Below are positions 43,708 through 53,337 of a DNA stretch of 64,000 nt, piece by piece. Origin of the DNA: Poindextera sp963706385 (GTDB lineage: Bacteria; Pseudomonadota; Alphaproteobacteria; Caulobacterales; Caulobacteraceae); contig OY970153.1 in the NCBI GenBank assembly GCA_963706385.1, positions 124,001 through 188,000 on the forward strand. Direction: 5' to 3'. Every line of letters starts with the position of its first letter. Position 1 is the stretch's first letter. The notes under the pieces are model-generated. The model ran no database searches. It was not told the DNA's origin and saw only the letters and a program-made list of their open reading frames with translations. A program made the position numbers and the translations under genes.

Positions 43708-46122
43708 ATGGCCGGCGCAGACTACATCCGTTGGTTTGAAGACCTCGGCGCCGACGACGTCGCCCTGGTGGGCGGCAAGACGGCCTCGCTCGGCGAGCTC
43801 CGCGGCGCGTTGTCGCAGGCCGGCGTCGCCGTGCCGCCGGGCTTCGCGATCACCGCCCAGGCCTATCGCGACGCCCTGACCGAGGCGGACGCCTGGGGTG
43901 AGCTGCATCGGCTGCTGGACGGACTGGACAAGACCGACGTCGCGCGCCTGGCCGAGCGGGCCGCCGCGGCGCGAGCGATCGTCTATGACGCCACCGGCGG
44001 GGCGGCGCTCCGCCGCCAGATCACGGCGGCCTATCGGGCGCTGAAGGCGACCTGCGGCAAGGGACTGTCGGTCGCGGTGCGCAGCTCGGCGACCGCCGAG
44101 GATCTGCCCGAGGCCAGTTTCGCCGGCCAGCACGAGAGCTTCCTCAACGTGCGCGGCGAGGCGGGCCTGATCGAGGCCTGCCGGCGGTGCTTCGCCTCGA
44201 TCTTCACCGAGCGGGCCATCGGCTATCGGCTCGACAACGGCTTTGACCATTTCAAGGTCGCCCTGTCGGTGGCGGTGATGAAGATGGCCCGCGCCGACCT
44301 CGGCGCCAGCGGGGTGATCTTCACCCTCGACACCGAAACCGGGTTCCGCGACGTGGTCTTCGTCACCGGCGGCTATGGCCTGGGCGAGAACATCGTCCAG
44401 GGCGCGATCGATCCGGACGAGTTCCACGTGCACAAGCCGACCTATCGCCAGGGCTTCCGGGCGGTGCTGCGCCGGCGGCTGGGCGGCAAGCAGCTTCGGA
44501 TGGTCTATGCGAAGGGCGACAAAGGCGGCGGCGAGCGCAACACGCCGACCTCGCGGGCGGAACAGGCGCGGTTCTGCCTGACCGACGCGGAGGTCCTGAC
44601 CCTGGCCGGCCATGCGATCGCCATCGAGGACCACTACTCGGCCCGGGCCGGCCATCCCACCCCGATGGACATCGAGTGGGCCAAGGACGGCCAGGACGGG
44701 CGGCTCTACATCGTCCAGGCGCGGCCGGAGACGGTGGCCTCGCGCCGCGCGGCCACGAGCCTTCAGACCTATGCGATCAAGGGCGTCGGGCCGGTCCTGG
44801 TCATGGGCCGGGCGGTCGGCGAGAAGATCGCCGGCGGGATCGCCCGCGTCGTGGCCTCGCCCGACGACTTGGCGGCCTTCCGGCCTGGCGAGATCCTGGT
44901 GGCCGAGACCACCACGCCCGACTGGCAACCGGTGATGAAGACCGCCGCGGCCATCGTCACCGACAGAGGCGGACGCACCTGCCACGCGGCGATCGTGGCG
45001 CGCGAGCTGGGCGTGCCGGCGGTGGTCGGGACGGGCGATGCGACGGCGAAGCTGAAGACCGGCGCGCGGCTGACGGTGTCCTGCGCCGAGGGCGATGTCG
45101 GGCGGGTCTATGAGGGAGACATTCCGTTCGAAGCCACGACCATTGCGCTGGACGATCTGCCCCGGCCGAAGACCGAGGTGATGGTCAACCTGGGCGATCC
45201 CGATCTCGCCTTCCGCACCGCCCTCCTGCCCAGCGCGGGCGTCGGCCTGGCGCGCATGGAGTTCATCATCCAGGAGCATATCGGCATTCATCCGATGGCG
45301 CTGGTCGAGCCAACCAAGGTCACGTCGGCGAAGGCCAGGGCGACGATCGCGCGCGCGACCCGGGGCTATCCGCACCCAACGGACTTCTTTGTCGAGCGGC
45401 TCTCGGAAGGGGTGGGGACGATCGCCGCGGCCTTCTATCCCCGCCCGGTGATCGTCCGCCTTTCCGATTTCAAGACCAACGAATACGCCGGCTTGATCGG
45501 CGGCGCGGGCTTCGAGCCCAAGGAAGCCAACCCGATGCTGGGCTTCCGCGGGGCCTCGCGCTACGACCATCCGGCCTATGCGGCGGGCTTCGCCCTGGAA
45601 TGCGCGGCCCTGAGGCGCGTGCGCGAAGAGATGGGCCTGACCAATCTGAAGGTCATGGCGCCCTTCGTGCGCCGCGAGGACGAGGCCCGCCGGGTGATCG
45701 CGGCCCTGGCGCGCAACGGCCTGACGCGCGGCGAAGGCGGGCTCGAGGTGCTGGTCATGTGCGAGATCCCCAACAACGTGATCCGCATCGACGCCTTCGC
45801 CGAGCTGTTCGACGGCTTTTCCATCGGCTCCAACGACCTGACCCAGCTGACCCTCGGCGTTGATCGCGACTCCGAGATCGTGGCCTTCGATTTCGACGAG
45901 CGCGATCCGGGCGTGATGGAGATGCTGCGCCTGGCGGTCACCGGGGCCCGGCGCAACGGCCGCCATGTGGGCATCTGCGGCGAGGCGCCGGCGAACTATC
46001 CCGAGATCGCCGCGGCCCTGGTCGGCTGGGGCATCGACTCGATCAGCGTCAATCCGTCCAGCCTGATCGGGGCGCTGAAGGTCATCGCCGCCGCCGAACG
46101 CTCCGGGCTCTCGGCGGCGTAA
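43708..46122 (+). CDS. ppsA: Phosphoenolpyruvate synthase
   Basis: PpsA converts pyruvate and ATP to PEP, AMP and phosphate. The 804-residue protein has the N-terminal ATP-grasp domain (ALVGGKTASLGEL, VRSSATAEDLPEASFAGQHE, GLGENIVQGAIDPDEF), the swivelling phosphohistidine domain with GGRTCHAAIVARELGVPAVV (His about 426) and the C-terminal TIM barrel (RLSDFKTNEY, MLGFRGASRY, FSIGSNDLTQLTLGVDRDS, GICGEAPANYPE). Length is normal for PpsA. A perfect FixK box lies upstream; together with the pfkB gene nearby this links central carbon flow to low oxygen. Confidence 0.96.
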   Translation: MAGADYIRWFEDLGADDVALVGGKTASLGELRGALSQAGVAVPPGFAITAQAYRDALTEADAWGELHRLLDGLDKTDVARLAERAAAARAIVYDATGGAALRRQITAAYRALKATCGKGLSVAVRSSATAEDLPEASFAGQHESFLNVRGEAGLIEACRRCFASIFTERAIGYRLDNGFDHFKVALSVAVMKMARADLGASGVIFTLDTETGFRDVVFVTGGYGLGENIVQGAIDPDEFHVHKPTYRQGFRAVLRRRLGGKQLRMVYAKGDKGGGERNTPTSRAEQARFCLTDAEVLTLAGHAIAIEDHYSARAGHPTPMDIEWAKDGQDGRLYIVQARPETVASRRAATSLQTYAIKGVGPVLVMGRAVGEKIAGGIARVVASPDDLAAFRPGEILVAETTTPDWQPVMKTAAAIVTDRGGRTCHAAIVARELGVPAVVGTGDATAKLKTGARLTVSCAEGDVGRVYEGDIPFEATTIALDDLPRPKTEVMVNLGDPDLAFRTALLPSAGVGLARMEFIIQEHIGIHPMALVEPTKVTSAKARATIARATRGYPHPTDFFVERLSEGVGTIAAAFYPRPVIVRLSDFKTNEYAGLIGGAGFEPKEANPMLGFRGASRYDHPAYAAGFALECAALRRVREEMGLTNLKVMAPFVRREDEARRVIAALARNGLTRGEGGLEVLVMCEIPNNVIRIDAFAELFDGFSIGSNDLTQLTLGVDRDSEIVAFDFDERDPGVMEMLRLAVTGARRNGRHVGICGEAPANYPEIAAALVGWGIDSISVNPSSLIGALKVIAAAERSGLSAA

Positions 46123-46145
46123 TAGCGGGCGGGAGGGGAGCCGTC

Positions 46146-46586
46146 TCAGTCGAAATCCACCGCGCCCAGCAGCATGCCGATCCGGCCGTCGCCCCACATC
46201 GGCAGCAGCAGGCGCGAATAGGCGCGGGTGGGGGCGGGGCCCGCCGCGGCGGCCTGGCTGTGGCAGGTGGGGGCGGCGGCCTCGACCGTGGCGCTGGCCT
46301 GCGAGCGGAGGAACTCGAACGGCCAGCCCAGTTCCGCCTGATCGATGAACATCCCCGCCAGGCGCGCGCCGCCCAGCGCGCCGCCGATGGCGCCGAAGCG
46401 GAAACGCTCCGGCTGGTCGAACACGTCGATGAGGAACAGCCGGTCGGACAGCTCGGGCAGGTCCGACAGCTTGGCGTCGTCCCAGAATGGCATGTCGGCC
46501 GCGCCGCGCAGCAGGCCCTTCCAATAGTCGCGGACCCGGACGAGATCGGCGGGCAGGCGCCGGGGCAGGGGGTAGGGGTGCTTCAT
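46146..46586 (-). CDS. PAS-like domain protein
   Basis: This 146-residue protein (ATG 46586) begins MKHPYPLPRRLPADLVRVRD and contains YWKGLLRGAADMPFWDDAKLS, FLIDVFDQPERFRFGAIGGA and the C-terminal YSRLLLPMWGDGRIGMLLGA (about residues 21-41, 50-69, 124-143). That is the layout of the small PAS-fold proteins often found in alphaproteobacteria. No output domain is present. A longer frame starts at a TTG (46619) but the ATG is preferred. It diverges from pfkB across a FixK-like box. Confidence 0.72.
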   Translation of the reverse strand: MKHPYPLPRRLPADLVRVRDYWKGLLRGAADMPFWDDAKLSDLPELSDRLFLIDVFDQPERFRFGAIGGALGGARLAGMFIDQAELGWPFEFLRSQASATVEAAAPTCHSQAAAAGPAPTRAYSRLLLPMWGDGRIGMLLGAVDFD

Positions 46587-46651
46587 CGGGGCGTCCGCAT
46601 GGGCTTTGACGGGTTGCAAACTACGCTAGGCGGCTTTCCGGAGCGAGGGCT

Positions 46652-46665
46652 TTGACCTTGCTCAA
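46652..46665. promoter_or_regulatory. FNR/FixK-like box between PAS and pfkB genes
   Basis: TTGACCTTGCTCAA has both TTGA and TCAA cores and resembles the box at 39865. A -41.5 start would be near 46700 for pfkB (17 bases before ATG) or near 46617 for the PAS gene (31 bases). Confidence 0.62.
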
Positions 46666-46716
46666 GGCCGGCGGCGGCCAACTCCGCTCAGATGCGACCT
46701 CGAAGAGCGAGCGCGC

Positions 46717-47658
46717 ATGAGCGGCGTCGTCACCCTGACCATGAACCCGGCGATCGATCTTTCGACCTCGGTCGATCGGGTCGAACCGGTGCGCAAGCTG
46801 CGCTGCGGGCCGGGCCGGCGCGATCCGGGCGGCGGCGGGATCAATGTGGCGCGCGTCGCCACCCGACTGGGCTGCGCGGTCAAGGCGGTCTATCCGGCCG
46901 GGGGCGAGGTCGGCCGGCTGCTCGATCGTCTGGTCGCGGCGGAAGGCGTCGCCAGCCTGATGGTTCCGATCCTCGGCGAGACGCGCGAGGACGTCACGGT
47001 GTTCGACCAATCCCGGGGCGAGCAGTTCAGGTTCGTGCTGCCCGGGCCCCGCCTCGACGAGCCCGAGTGGCTGGCCTGCCTGGAGGCGCTGCGCGCGGTG
47101 GGTCCCAAACCCGCATACGTCTGCGCCAGCGGCAGCCTGCCGCCGGGCGCGCCGGACGACTTCTACGCCCGGGTGGCGGAGATCGCCGCGGGCTGGGGCG
47201 CGAAGTTCCTGCTCGACACCTCCGGCGCGGCGCTGAAGGCGGCGCTCGAGGCGCGGGTGCATCTGATCAAGCCGAACCTTCGCGAGCTGCGCGAGCTGAC
47301 CGGCGCGCCGCTTCGCGATCAGGCGTCGATGATCGCCGCCTGCCGCGGCCTGATCGCCCGGGGCTCGCCCGAACTGGTGGCCCTGACCCTCGGCGCCGAC
47401 GGCGCCCTGCTGGTCAGCGCCACACAGGCCTGGCGGGCGCCGGCGCTGGCGATCAGGCCGGTCAGCACCATCGGCGCCGGCGACAGCTTCCTGGGCGCCA
47501 TGATCTGGGCCCTGGCGTCGAACCAGCCCCTGGACGAGGCCTTCCGCCATGCCGTGGCCGCCGGCTCGGCCGCCCTCTTGGCGCCGGGCGCCGAGCTGTG
47601 CCGGGCCGCCGACGTGCGCCGCCTGGCGGGCGAGGTTGCGATCGAGGCGGCGCTCTGA
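46717..47658 (+). CDS. pfkB: PfkB-family phosphofructokinase
   Basis: This 313-residue ribokinase-fold sugar-phosphate kinase begins MSGVVTLTMNPAIDLSTSVD, typical of 6-phosphofructokinase II/1-phosphofructokinase. It has the first PfkB signature region RDPGGGGINVARVATRLG, LPPGAPDDFYARVAEIA, KPNLRELRELTG and the second signature with the catalytic Asp in STIGAGDSFLGAM (Asp about 256). It would phosphorylate fructose-6-phosphate, 1-phosphofructose or tagatose-6-phosphate. It is placed next to ppsA and a FixK-like box, a pairing that fits a hypoxia-induced glycolytic adjustment. The 47659-47881 gap that follows holds AT-richer DNA but no gene. Confidence 0.92.
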   Translation: MSGVVTLTMNPAIDLSTSVDRVEPVRKLRCGPGRRDPGGGGINVARVATRLGCAVKAVYPAGGEVGRLLDRLVAAEGVASLMVPILGETREDVTVFDQSRGEQFRFVLPGPRLDEPEWLACLEALRAVGPKPAYVCASGSLPPGAPDDFYARVAEIAAGWGAKFLLDTSGAALKAALEARVHLIKPNLRELRELTGAPLRDQASMIAACRGLIARGSPELVALTLGADGALLVSATQAWRAPALAIRPVSTIGAGDSFLGAMIWALASNQPLDEAFRHAVAAGSAALLAPGAELCRAADVRRLAGEVAIEAAL

Positions 47659-47881
47659 TCCGAGCGGAGCCGTTTGGAGCCTGGCGGGGGTGACGCCGCC
47701 CAAAGCGGTCGCCGCGTCATCCTTAAGATAATAGGCGGAATTCGTAATCAGAGTTCGTAACCAGTCGGAAACTTATTTCGGTCAAACGTGGCGCAGGAAA
47801 ACAAATTTCTAATCTGACGTTCCCTCCGTCTCTCGCAAGAACGACGAAGTCGAGCGTCAGGTTTCCAACCAGGATGGTTGC

Positions 47882-50800
47882 ATGTCGATCTCGGCCCTTT
47901 CGCCAGCGCAGATTGCGCTGCAGCCCGCGAGCGTGTTTGCAGGGCTTTCGACGACCGACCTCACGGCGCTAAACTCTTCCCAGATCGCCGCGATCAGCAC
48001 CAGCGGCATCGCGGCGCTCAGCACGACCGACATCGCCGCCCTGGCGACGACCGAACTGGCCGGGCTGACGGCAAAGCAGATTCCCTACATTTCCAGCGCG
48101 GTCGTGTTCAACGCGACCCAGCTTGGCGTGTTCACCGGCGCCCAACTCGACGGCTTGAGCACCACCCAGGTTTCCGGCCTGACCACCACCGCTGTCGCCG
48201 CGTTGAGTTCAACTCAGGTTGGCGACTTCACCACGACCCAGATCGCCGCTTTCAGCACCACGGACCTCACCAACCTGGCGGCCACGCAGCTGGTCGGCCT
48301 GACCGCGGCCCAGGTGGGCGCCCTGACCACCACCCAGGTCAACGACCTGACCACCGCCGAGGTGCAGGGGTTCAACGCCACCCAGGTGAAGGGCCTGGCG
48401 GCCTATCAGCTGCAATCCCTGACCACGACGACGGCGGGCGAGCTGACCTCGACGCAGCTCGGCGTGCTGAGCGGAGCGCAGCTCGACGCGCTGAACACCA
48501 CCAACGTCACCGGCCTGACCACCACCCAGCTGTCGGGCCTGAGCTCGGCCCAGGTCGGCTCCCTGACCACCACCCAGGCCGGCAACCTGACGACGACCCA
48601 GCTCAACGCCCTGACCACCACCCAGGTCGGCGGCTTGACCGCGACCCAGGTCGGTAATCTGACCACCACCCAGGTCAACGACCTGTCGACCGCCAACCTG
48701 CAGGCGCTGAGCGCGGCCGAGGTGAAGGGTCTGACCACGACCCAGGCGGCGGCGCTGACCACGACGACGGCGGGCGAGCTGACCTCGACGCAGCTCGGGG
48801 CGCTGAGCGGGGCGCAGCTCGACGCGCTGAGCACGACCAACGTCACCGGCCTGACCACCACCCAGCTGTCGGGCCTGAGCTCGGCCCAGGTCGGTGAGCT
48901 GACCACCACCCAGGTCGCCAACCTGACCACCACCCAGCTCAACGGGCTGACCACCACCCAGATCAAGGGTCTGACCTCGACCCAGGTCGGCAATCTGACC
49001 ACCACCCAGGTCAACGACCTGTCGACCGCCAATCTGCAGGCGCTGAGCACGACCGAGGTGAAGGGTCTGACCACGACCCAGGCGGCGGCGCTGACCACGA
49101 CGACGGTGGGCGAGTTGACCTCGACCCAGCTCGGGGCGCTGAGCGGAGCGCAGCTTGACGCGCTGAGCACCACCAACGTCACCGGCCTGACCACCACCCA
49201 GCAGTCCGGGCTGAGCGCGACCCAGGTCGGTCAGCTGACCACGGACCAGGTCAACGATCTGACCACCGCCAACCTGCAGGCGCTGAGCGCCACCCAGGTG
49301 AGGGGTCTGACCACGGTGCAAGCCGCGGCGCTGACCACGACCACGGCGGGCGAGCTGACCTCGACGCAGATCGGGGCGCTGATCGACACCCAACTTGACG
49401 CGCTGAGCACGACCAACGTCACCGGCCTGACCACCACCCAGCTGTCGGGCCTGAGTTCGACCCAGGTCGGTCAGCTGACCACGGTCGAAGTCGGCAACCT
49501 GACGACGACCCAGCTCAACGCCCTGACCACCACCCAGGTCGGCGGCTTGACCGCGACCCAGGTCGGCAATCTGACGACGACCCAGGTCAACGACCTGTCG
49601 ACCGCCAACCTGCAGGCGCTGAGCGCGGCCGAGGTGAAGGGTCTGACCACGACCCAGGCGGCGGCGCTGACCACGACGACGGCGGGCGAGCTGACCTCGA
49701 CCCAGCTTGGGGCGCTGAGCGGGGCGCAGCTCGACGCGCTGAGCACCACCAATGTCACCGGCCTGACCACCACCCAGCTGTCGGGCCTGAGCTCGGCCCA
49801 GGTCGGCTCCCTGACCACCACCCAGGTCGCCAACCTGACCACCACCCAGCTCAACGCCCTGACCACCACCCAGATCAAGGGCCTGACCTCGACCCAGGTC
49901 GGCAATCTGACGACGACCCAGGTCAACGACCTGTCGATCGCCAACCTGCAGGCGCTGAGCGCGGCCGAGGTGAAGGGTCTGACCACGACCCAGGCGGCGG
50001 CGCTGACCACGACGACGGCGGGCGAGTTGACCTCGACCCAGCTCGGGGCGCTGAGCGGAGCGCAGCTTGACGCGCTGAGCACCACCAACGTCACCGGCCT
50101 GACCACCACCCAGCAGTCCGGGCTGAGCTCGGCCCAGGTCGGTCAGCTGACCACGGACCAGGTCAACGATCTGACCACCGCCAACCTGCAGGCGCTGAGC
50201 GCCACCGATGTGAAGGGTCTGACCACGACCCAACTGGCGGCGCTGAGCACGACGACGGCGGGCGAGCTGACCTCGACGCAGCTTGGGGCGCTGAGCGGGG
50301 CGCAGCTCGACGCGCTGAGCACGACCAACGTCACCGGCCTGACCACCACCCAGCTGTCGGGCCTGAGCTCGGCCCAGGTCGGTGAGCTGACCACCACCCA
50401 GGTCGCCAACCTGACCACCACCCAGCTCAACGCCCTGACCACCACCCAGGTCGGCGGCTTGACCGCGACCCAGGTCGGTAATCTGACCACCACCCAGGTC
50501 AACGACCTGTCGACCGCCAACCTGCAGGCGCTGAGCGCGGCCGAGGTGAAGGGTCTGACCACGACCCAGGCGGCGGCGCTGACCACGACGACGGCGGGCG
50601 AGCTGACCTCGACGCAGCTCGGGGCGCTGAGCGGGGCGCAGCTCGACGCGCTGAGCACCACCAACGTCACCGGCCTGACCACCACCCAGCTGTCGGGCCT
50701 GAGCTCGGCCCAGGTCGGTGAGCTGACCACCACCCAGGTCGCCAACCTGACCACCACCCAGCTCAACGGGCTGACCACCACCCAGATCAAGGGCCTGACC

Positions 50801-53167
50801 TCGACCCAGGTGGGCAATCTGACCACCACCCAGGTCAACGACCTGTCGACCGCCAACCTGCAGGCGCTGAGCACGACCGAAGTCAAGGGTCTGACCACCA
50901 CCCAGGCGGCGGCGCTGACCACGACGACGGCGGGCGAGCTGACCTCGACGCAGCTCGGAGCGCTGAGCGGAGCGCAGCTCGACGCGCTGAGCACCACCAA
51001 CGTCACCGGCCTGACCGCCACCCAGCAGTCCGGGCTGAGCGCGACCCAGGTCGGTCAGCTGACCACGGACCAGGTCAACGATCTGACCACCGCCAACCTG
51101 CAGGCGCTGAGCGCCACCGATGTGAAGGGTCTGACCACGACGCAGGCGGCGGCGCTGACCACGACGACGGCGGGCGAGCTGACCTCGACGCAGCTTGGGG
51201 CGCTGAGCGGGGCGCAGCTCGACGCGCTGAACACCACCAACGTCACCGGCCTGACCACCACCCAGCTGTCGGGCCTGAGCTCGGCCCAGGTCGGCGCCCT
51301 GACCACCACCCAGGTCAGCAACCTGACGACGACCCAGCTCAACGCCCTGACCACCACCCAGGTCGGCGGTCTGACCTCGACCCAGGTCGGTAATCTGACG
51401 GCGACCCAGGTCAACGACCTGTCGACCGCCAACCTGCAGGCGCTGAGCGCGGCCGAGGTGAAGGGTCTGACCACGACCCAGGCGGCGGCGCTGACCACGA
51501 CGACGGCGGGCGAACTGACCTCGACGCAGCTCGGGGCGCTGAGCGGGGCGCAGCTTGACGCGCTGAGCACCACCAATGTCACCGGCCTGACCACCACCCA
51601 GCTGTCCGGCCTGAGCTCGGCCCAGGTCGGTGAGCTGACCACCACCCAGGTCGCCAACCTGACCACCACCCAGCTCAACGGGCTGACCACCACCCAGATC
51701 AAGGGCCTGACCTCGACCCAGGTGGGCAATCTGACCACCACCCAGGTCAACGACCTGTCGACCGCCAACCTGCAGGCGCTGAGCACGACCGAAGTCAAGG
51801 GTCTGACCACCACCCAGGCGGCGGCGCTGACCACGACGACGGCGGGCGAGCTGACCTCGACGCAGCTCGGAGCGCTGAGCGGAGCGCAGCTCGACGCGCT
51901 GAGCACCACCAACGTCACCGGCCTGACCGCCACCCAGCAGTCCGGGCTGAGCGCGACCCAGGTCGGTCAGCTGACCACGGACCAGGTCAACGATCTGACC
52001 ACCGCCAACCTGCAGGCGCTGAGCGCCACCGATGTGAAGGGTCTGACCACGACCCAACTGGCGGCGCTGACCACGACGACGGCGGGCGAGCTGACCTCGA
52101 CGCAGCTTGGGGCGCTGAGCGGGGCGCAGCTCGACGCGCTGAACACCACCAACGTCACCGGCCTGACCACCACCCAGCTGTCGGGCCTGAGCTCGGCCCA
52201 GGTCGGCGCCCTGACCACCACCCAGGTCAGCAACCTGACGACGACCCAGCTCAACGCCCTGACCACCACCCAGGTCGGCGGTCTGACCTCGACCCAGGTC
52301 GGTAATCTGACGGCGACCCAGGTCAACGACCTGTCGACCGCCAACCTGCAGGCGCTGAGCGCGGCCGAGGTGAAGGGTCTGACCACGACCCAGGCGGCGG
52401 CGCTGACCACGACGACGGCGGGCGAACTGACCTCGACGCAGCTCGGGGCGCTGAGCGGGGCGCAGCTCGACGCGCTGAGCACCACCAATGTCACCGGCCT
52501 GACCACCACCCAGCTGTCCGGCCTGAGCTCGGCCCAGGTCGGTGAGCTGACCACCACCCAGGTCGCCAACCTGACCACCACCCAGCTCAACGGCCTGACC
52601 ACCACCCAGATCAAGGGCCTGACCTCGACCCAGGTCGGTAATCTGACGGCGACCCAGGTCAACGACCTGTCGACCGCCAACCTGCAGGCGCTGAGCACGA
52701 CCGAAGTCAAGGGTCTGACCACCACCCAGGCGGCGGCGCTGACCACGACGACGGTGGGCGAGTTGACCTCGACGCAGCTCGGGGCGCTGAGCGGGGCGCA
52801 GCTCGACGCGCTGAGCACCACCAACGTCACCGGCCTGACCGCCACCCAGCAGTCCGGGCTGAGCGCGACCCAGGTCGGTCAGCTGACCACGGACCAGGTC
52901 AACGACCTGACCACCGCCAACCTGCAGGCGCTGAGCGCCACTCAGGCCAAGGGTCTGACCACGACCCAGGTGGCGGCGCTGTCGACGACCCAGATCGGCA
53001 ATCTCACCACCACGGAGATTTCCGGGCTGACCACCACTCAGGCCGATGCTCTGACCACCACCAACATCACCGCGATGACCACGACCCAGGCCAACAGCCT
53101 GACGTCGACCCAGGTGCAGACCTTCACCCCGGCTCAGGTCACCGCCTATCTGGCCGCCTCAACCTAG
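47882..53167 (+). CDS. Giant Thr-rich octapeptide-repeat protein
   Basis: This 1761-residue protein consists almost wholly of eight-residue repeats of the form L-[ST]-x-T-Q-[VLI]-x-x (for example LTTTQVGN, LSTANLQA, LTSTQLGA), roughly 215-220 in all. It starts MSISALSPAQIALQPASVF and ends FTPAQVTAYLAAST. There is no obvious Sec signal peptide, no Cys, few charged residues and no recognisable anchor. From about residue 148 the octads are arranged in five 304-residue super-repeats. N-X-T sequons (TNVT, ANLT, GNLT, SNLT) recur throughout. T-x-x-Q capping may favour short helices, but a beta-solenoid is also possible. AGGAT precedes the ATG. A GT41 gene follows, suggesting it is a glycosylated surface or secreted protein; function is unknown. 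Confidence 0.85.
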   Translation: MSISALSPAQIALQPASVFAGLSTTDLTALNSSQIAAISTSGIAALSTTDIAALATTELAGLTAKQIPYISSAVVFNATQLGVFTGAQLDGLSTTQVSGLTTTAVAALSSTQVGDFTTTQIAAFSTTDLTNLAATQLVGLTAAQVGALTTTQVNDLTTAEVQGFNATQVKGLAAYQLQSLTTTTAGELTSTQLGVLSGAQLDALNTTNVTGLTTTQLSGLSSAQVGSLTTTQAGNLTTTQLNALTTTQVGGLTATQVGNLTTTQVNDLSTANLQALSAAEVKGLTTTQAAALTTTTAGELTSTQLGALSGAQLDALSTTNVTGLTTTQLSGLSSAQVGELTTTQVANLTTTQLNGLTTTQIKGLTSTQVGNLTTTQVNDLSTANLQALSTTEVKGLTTTQAAALTTTTVGELTSTQLGALSGAQLDALSTTNVTGLTTTQQSGLSATQVGQLTTDQVNDLTTANLQALSATQVRGLTTVQAAALTTTTAGELTSTQIGALIDTQLDALSTTNVTGLTTTQLSGLSSTQVGQLTTVEVGNLTTTQLNALTTTQVGGLTATQVGNLTTTQVNDLSTANLQALSAAEVKGLTTTQAAALTTTTAGELTSTQLGALSGAQLDALSTTNVTGLTTTQLSGLSSAQVGSLTTTQVANLTTTQLNALTTTQIKGLTSTQVGNLTTTQVNDLSIANLQALSAAEVKGLTTTQAAALTTTTAGELTSTQLGALSGAQLDALSTTNVTGLTTTQQSGLSSAQVGQLTTDQVNDLTTANLQALSATDVKGLTTTQLAALSTTTAGELTSTQLGALSGAQLDALSTTNVTGLTTTQLSGLSSAQVGELTTTQVANLTTTQLNALTTTQVGGLTATQVGNLTTTQVNDLSTANLQALSAAEVKGLTTTQAAALTTTTAGELTSTQLGALSGAQLDALSTTNVTGLTTTQLSGLSSAQVGELTTTQVANLTTTQLNGLTTTQIKGLTSTQVGNLTTTQVNDLSTANLQALSTTEVKGLTTTQAAALTTTTAGELTSTQLGALSGAQLDALSTTNVTGLTATQQSGLSATQVGQLTTDQVNDLTTANLQALSATDVKGLTTTQAAALTTTTAGELTSTQLGALSGAQLDALNTTNVTGLTTTQLSGLSSAQVGALTTTQVSNLTTTQLNALTTTQVGGLTSTQVGNLTATQVNDLSTANLQALSAAEVKGLTTTQAAALTTTTAGELTSTQLGALSGAQLDALSTTNVTGLTTTQLSGLSSAQVGELTTTQVANLTTTQLNGLTTTQIKGLTSTQVGNLTTTQVNDLSTANLQALSTTEVKGLTTTQAAALTTTTAGELTSTQLGALSGAQLDALSTTNVTGLTATQQSGLSATQVGQLTTDQVNDLTTANLQALSATDVKGLTTTQLAALTTTTAGELTSTQLGALSGAQLDALNTTNVTGLTTTQLSGLSSAQVGALTTTQVSNLTTTQLNALTTTQVGGLTSTQVGNLTATQVNDLSTANLQALSAAEVKGLTTTQAAALTTTTAGELTSTQLGALSGAQLDALSTTNVTGLTTTQLSGLSSAQVGELTTTQVANLTTTQLNGLTTTQIKGLTSTQVGNLTATQVNDLSTANLQALSTTEVKGLTTTQAAALTTTTVGELTSTQLGALSGAQLDALSTTNVTGLTATQQSGLSATQVGQLTTDQVNDLTTANLQALSATQAKGLTTTQVAALSTTQIGNLTTTEISGLTTTQADALTTTNITAMTTTQANSLTSTQVQTFTPAQVTAYLAAST
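48323..52882 (+). repeat. Five tandem 912-bp super-repeats inside the octapeptide gene
   Basis: Marker sequence encoding LTTDQVNDLTTANLQA (LTTTQVNDLTTAEVQG in the first unit) begins at 48323, 49235, 50147, 51059, 51971 and again at 52883, exactly 912 bp (38 octads, 304 residues) apart. The units starting at 51059 and 51971 are nearly identical in DNA, pointing to recent duplication or gene conversion; the first is the most diverged. A sixth, partial unit ends near 53000. Not a CRISPR array. Confidence 0.95.
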
Positions 53168-53178
53168 AGACGGCCAGA

Positions 53179-53200
53179 GCCGCCCCGCCCCGCGGGCGGC
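53179..53200 (+). terminator. Hairpin after the repeat-protein gene
   Basis: GCCGCCC and GGGCGGC pair over an eight-base loop, 12 bases after the stop. There is no T-run, so it may act as a weak or Rho-assisted terminator or only as an mRNA end stabiliser. Confidence 0.4.
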
Positions 53201-53337
53201 AATTGGTCAACGCCCTAGAGCGTGCCATGCTTGGCGGGCCGAATCAGCCGAAGACCGCGCCTCGATGACGATGTCGGCCGATGGCGGGGGCTCGCGCGGA
53301 CGACGCGGCCGCGCCTGAACGCCAGGACAGAGAAAAA

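Noticed and set aside
48209..52845. Very long minus-strand open frames (up to 1282 codons) across the repeat gene
   Set aside because: They are antisense shadows caused by the 24-bp period and codon choice of the octapeptide gene; their translations are only mirrored repeats and have no start context.
48323..52882. Tandem repeats that might be taken for a CRISPR array
   Set aside because: The repeats are in frame, contiguous and lack spacers; they encode the octapeptide protein.
53215..53232. CTAGAGCG sequence as a fifth MITE copy
   Set aside because: Only the first few bases match; there is no hairpin or opposite end.
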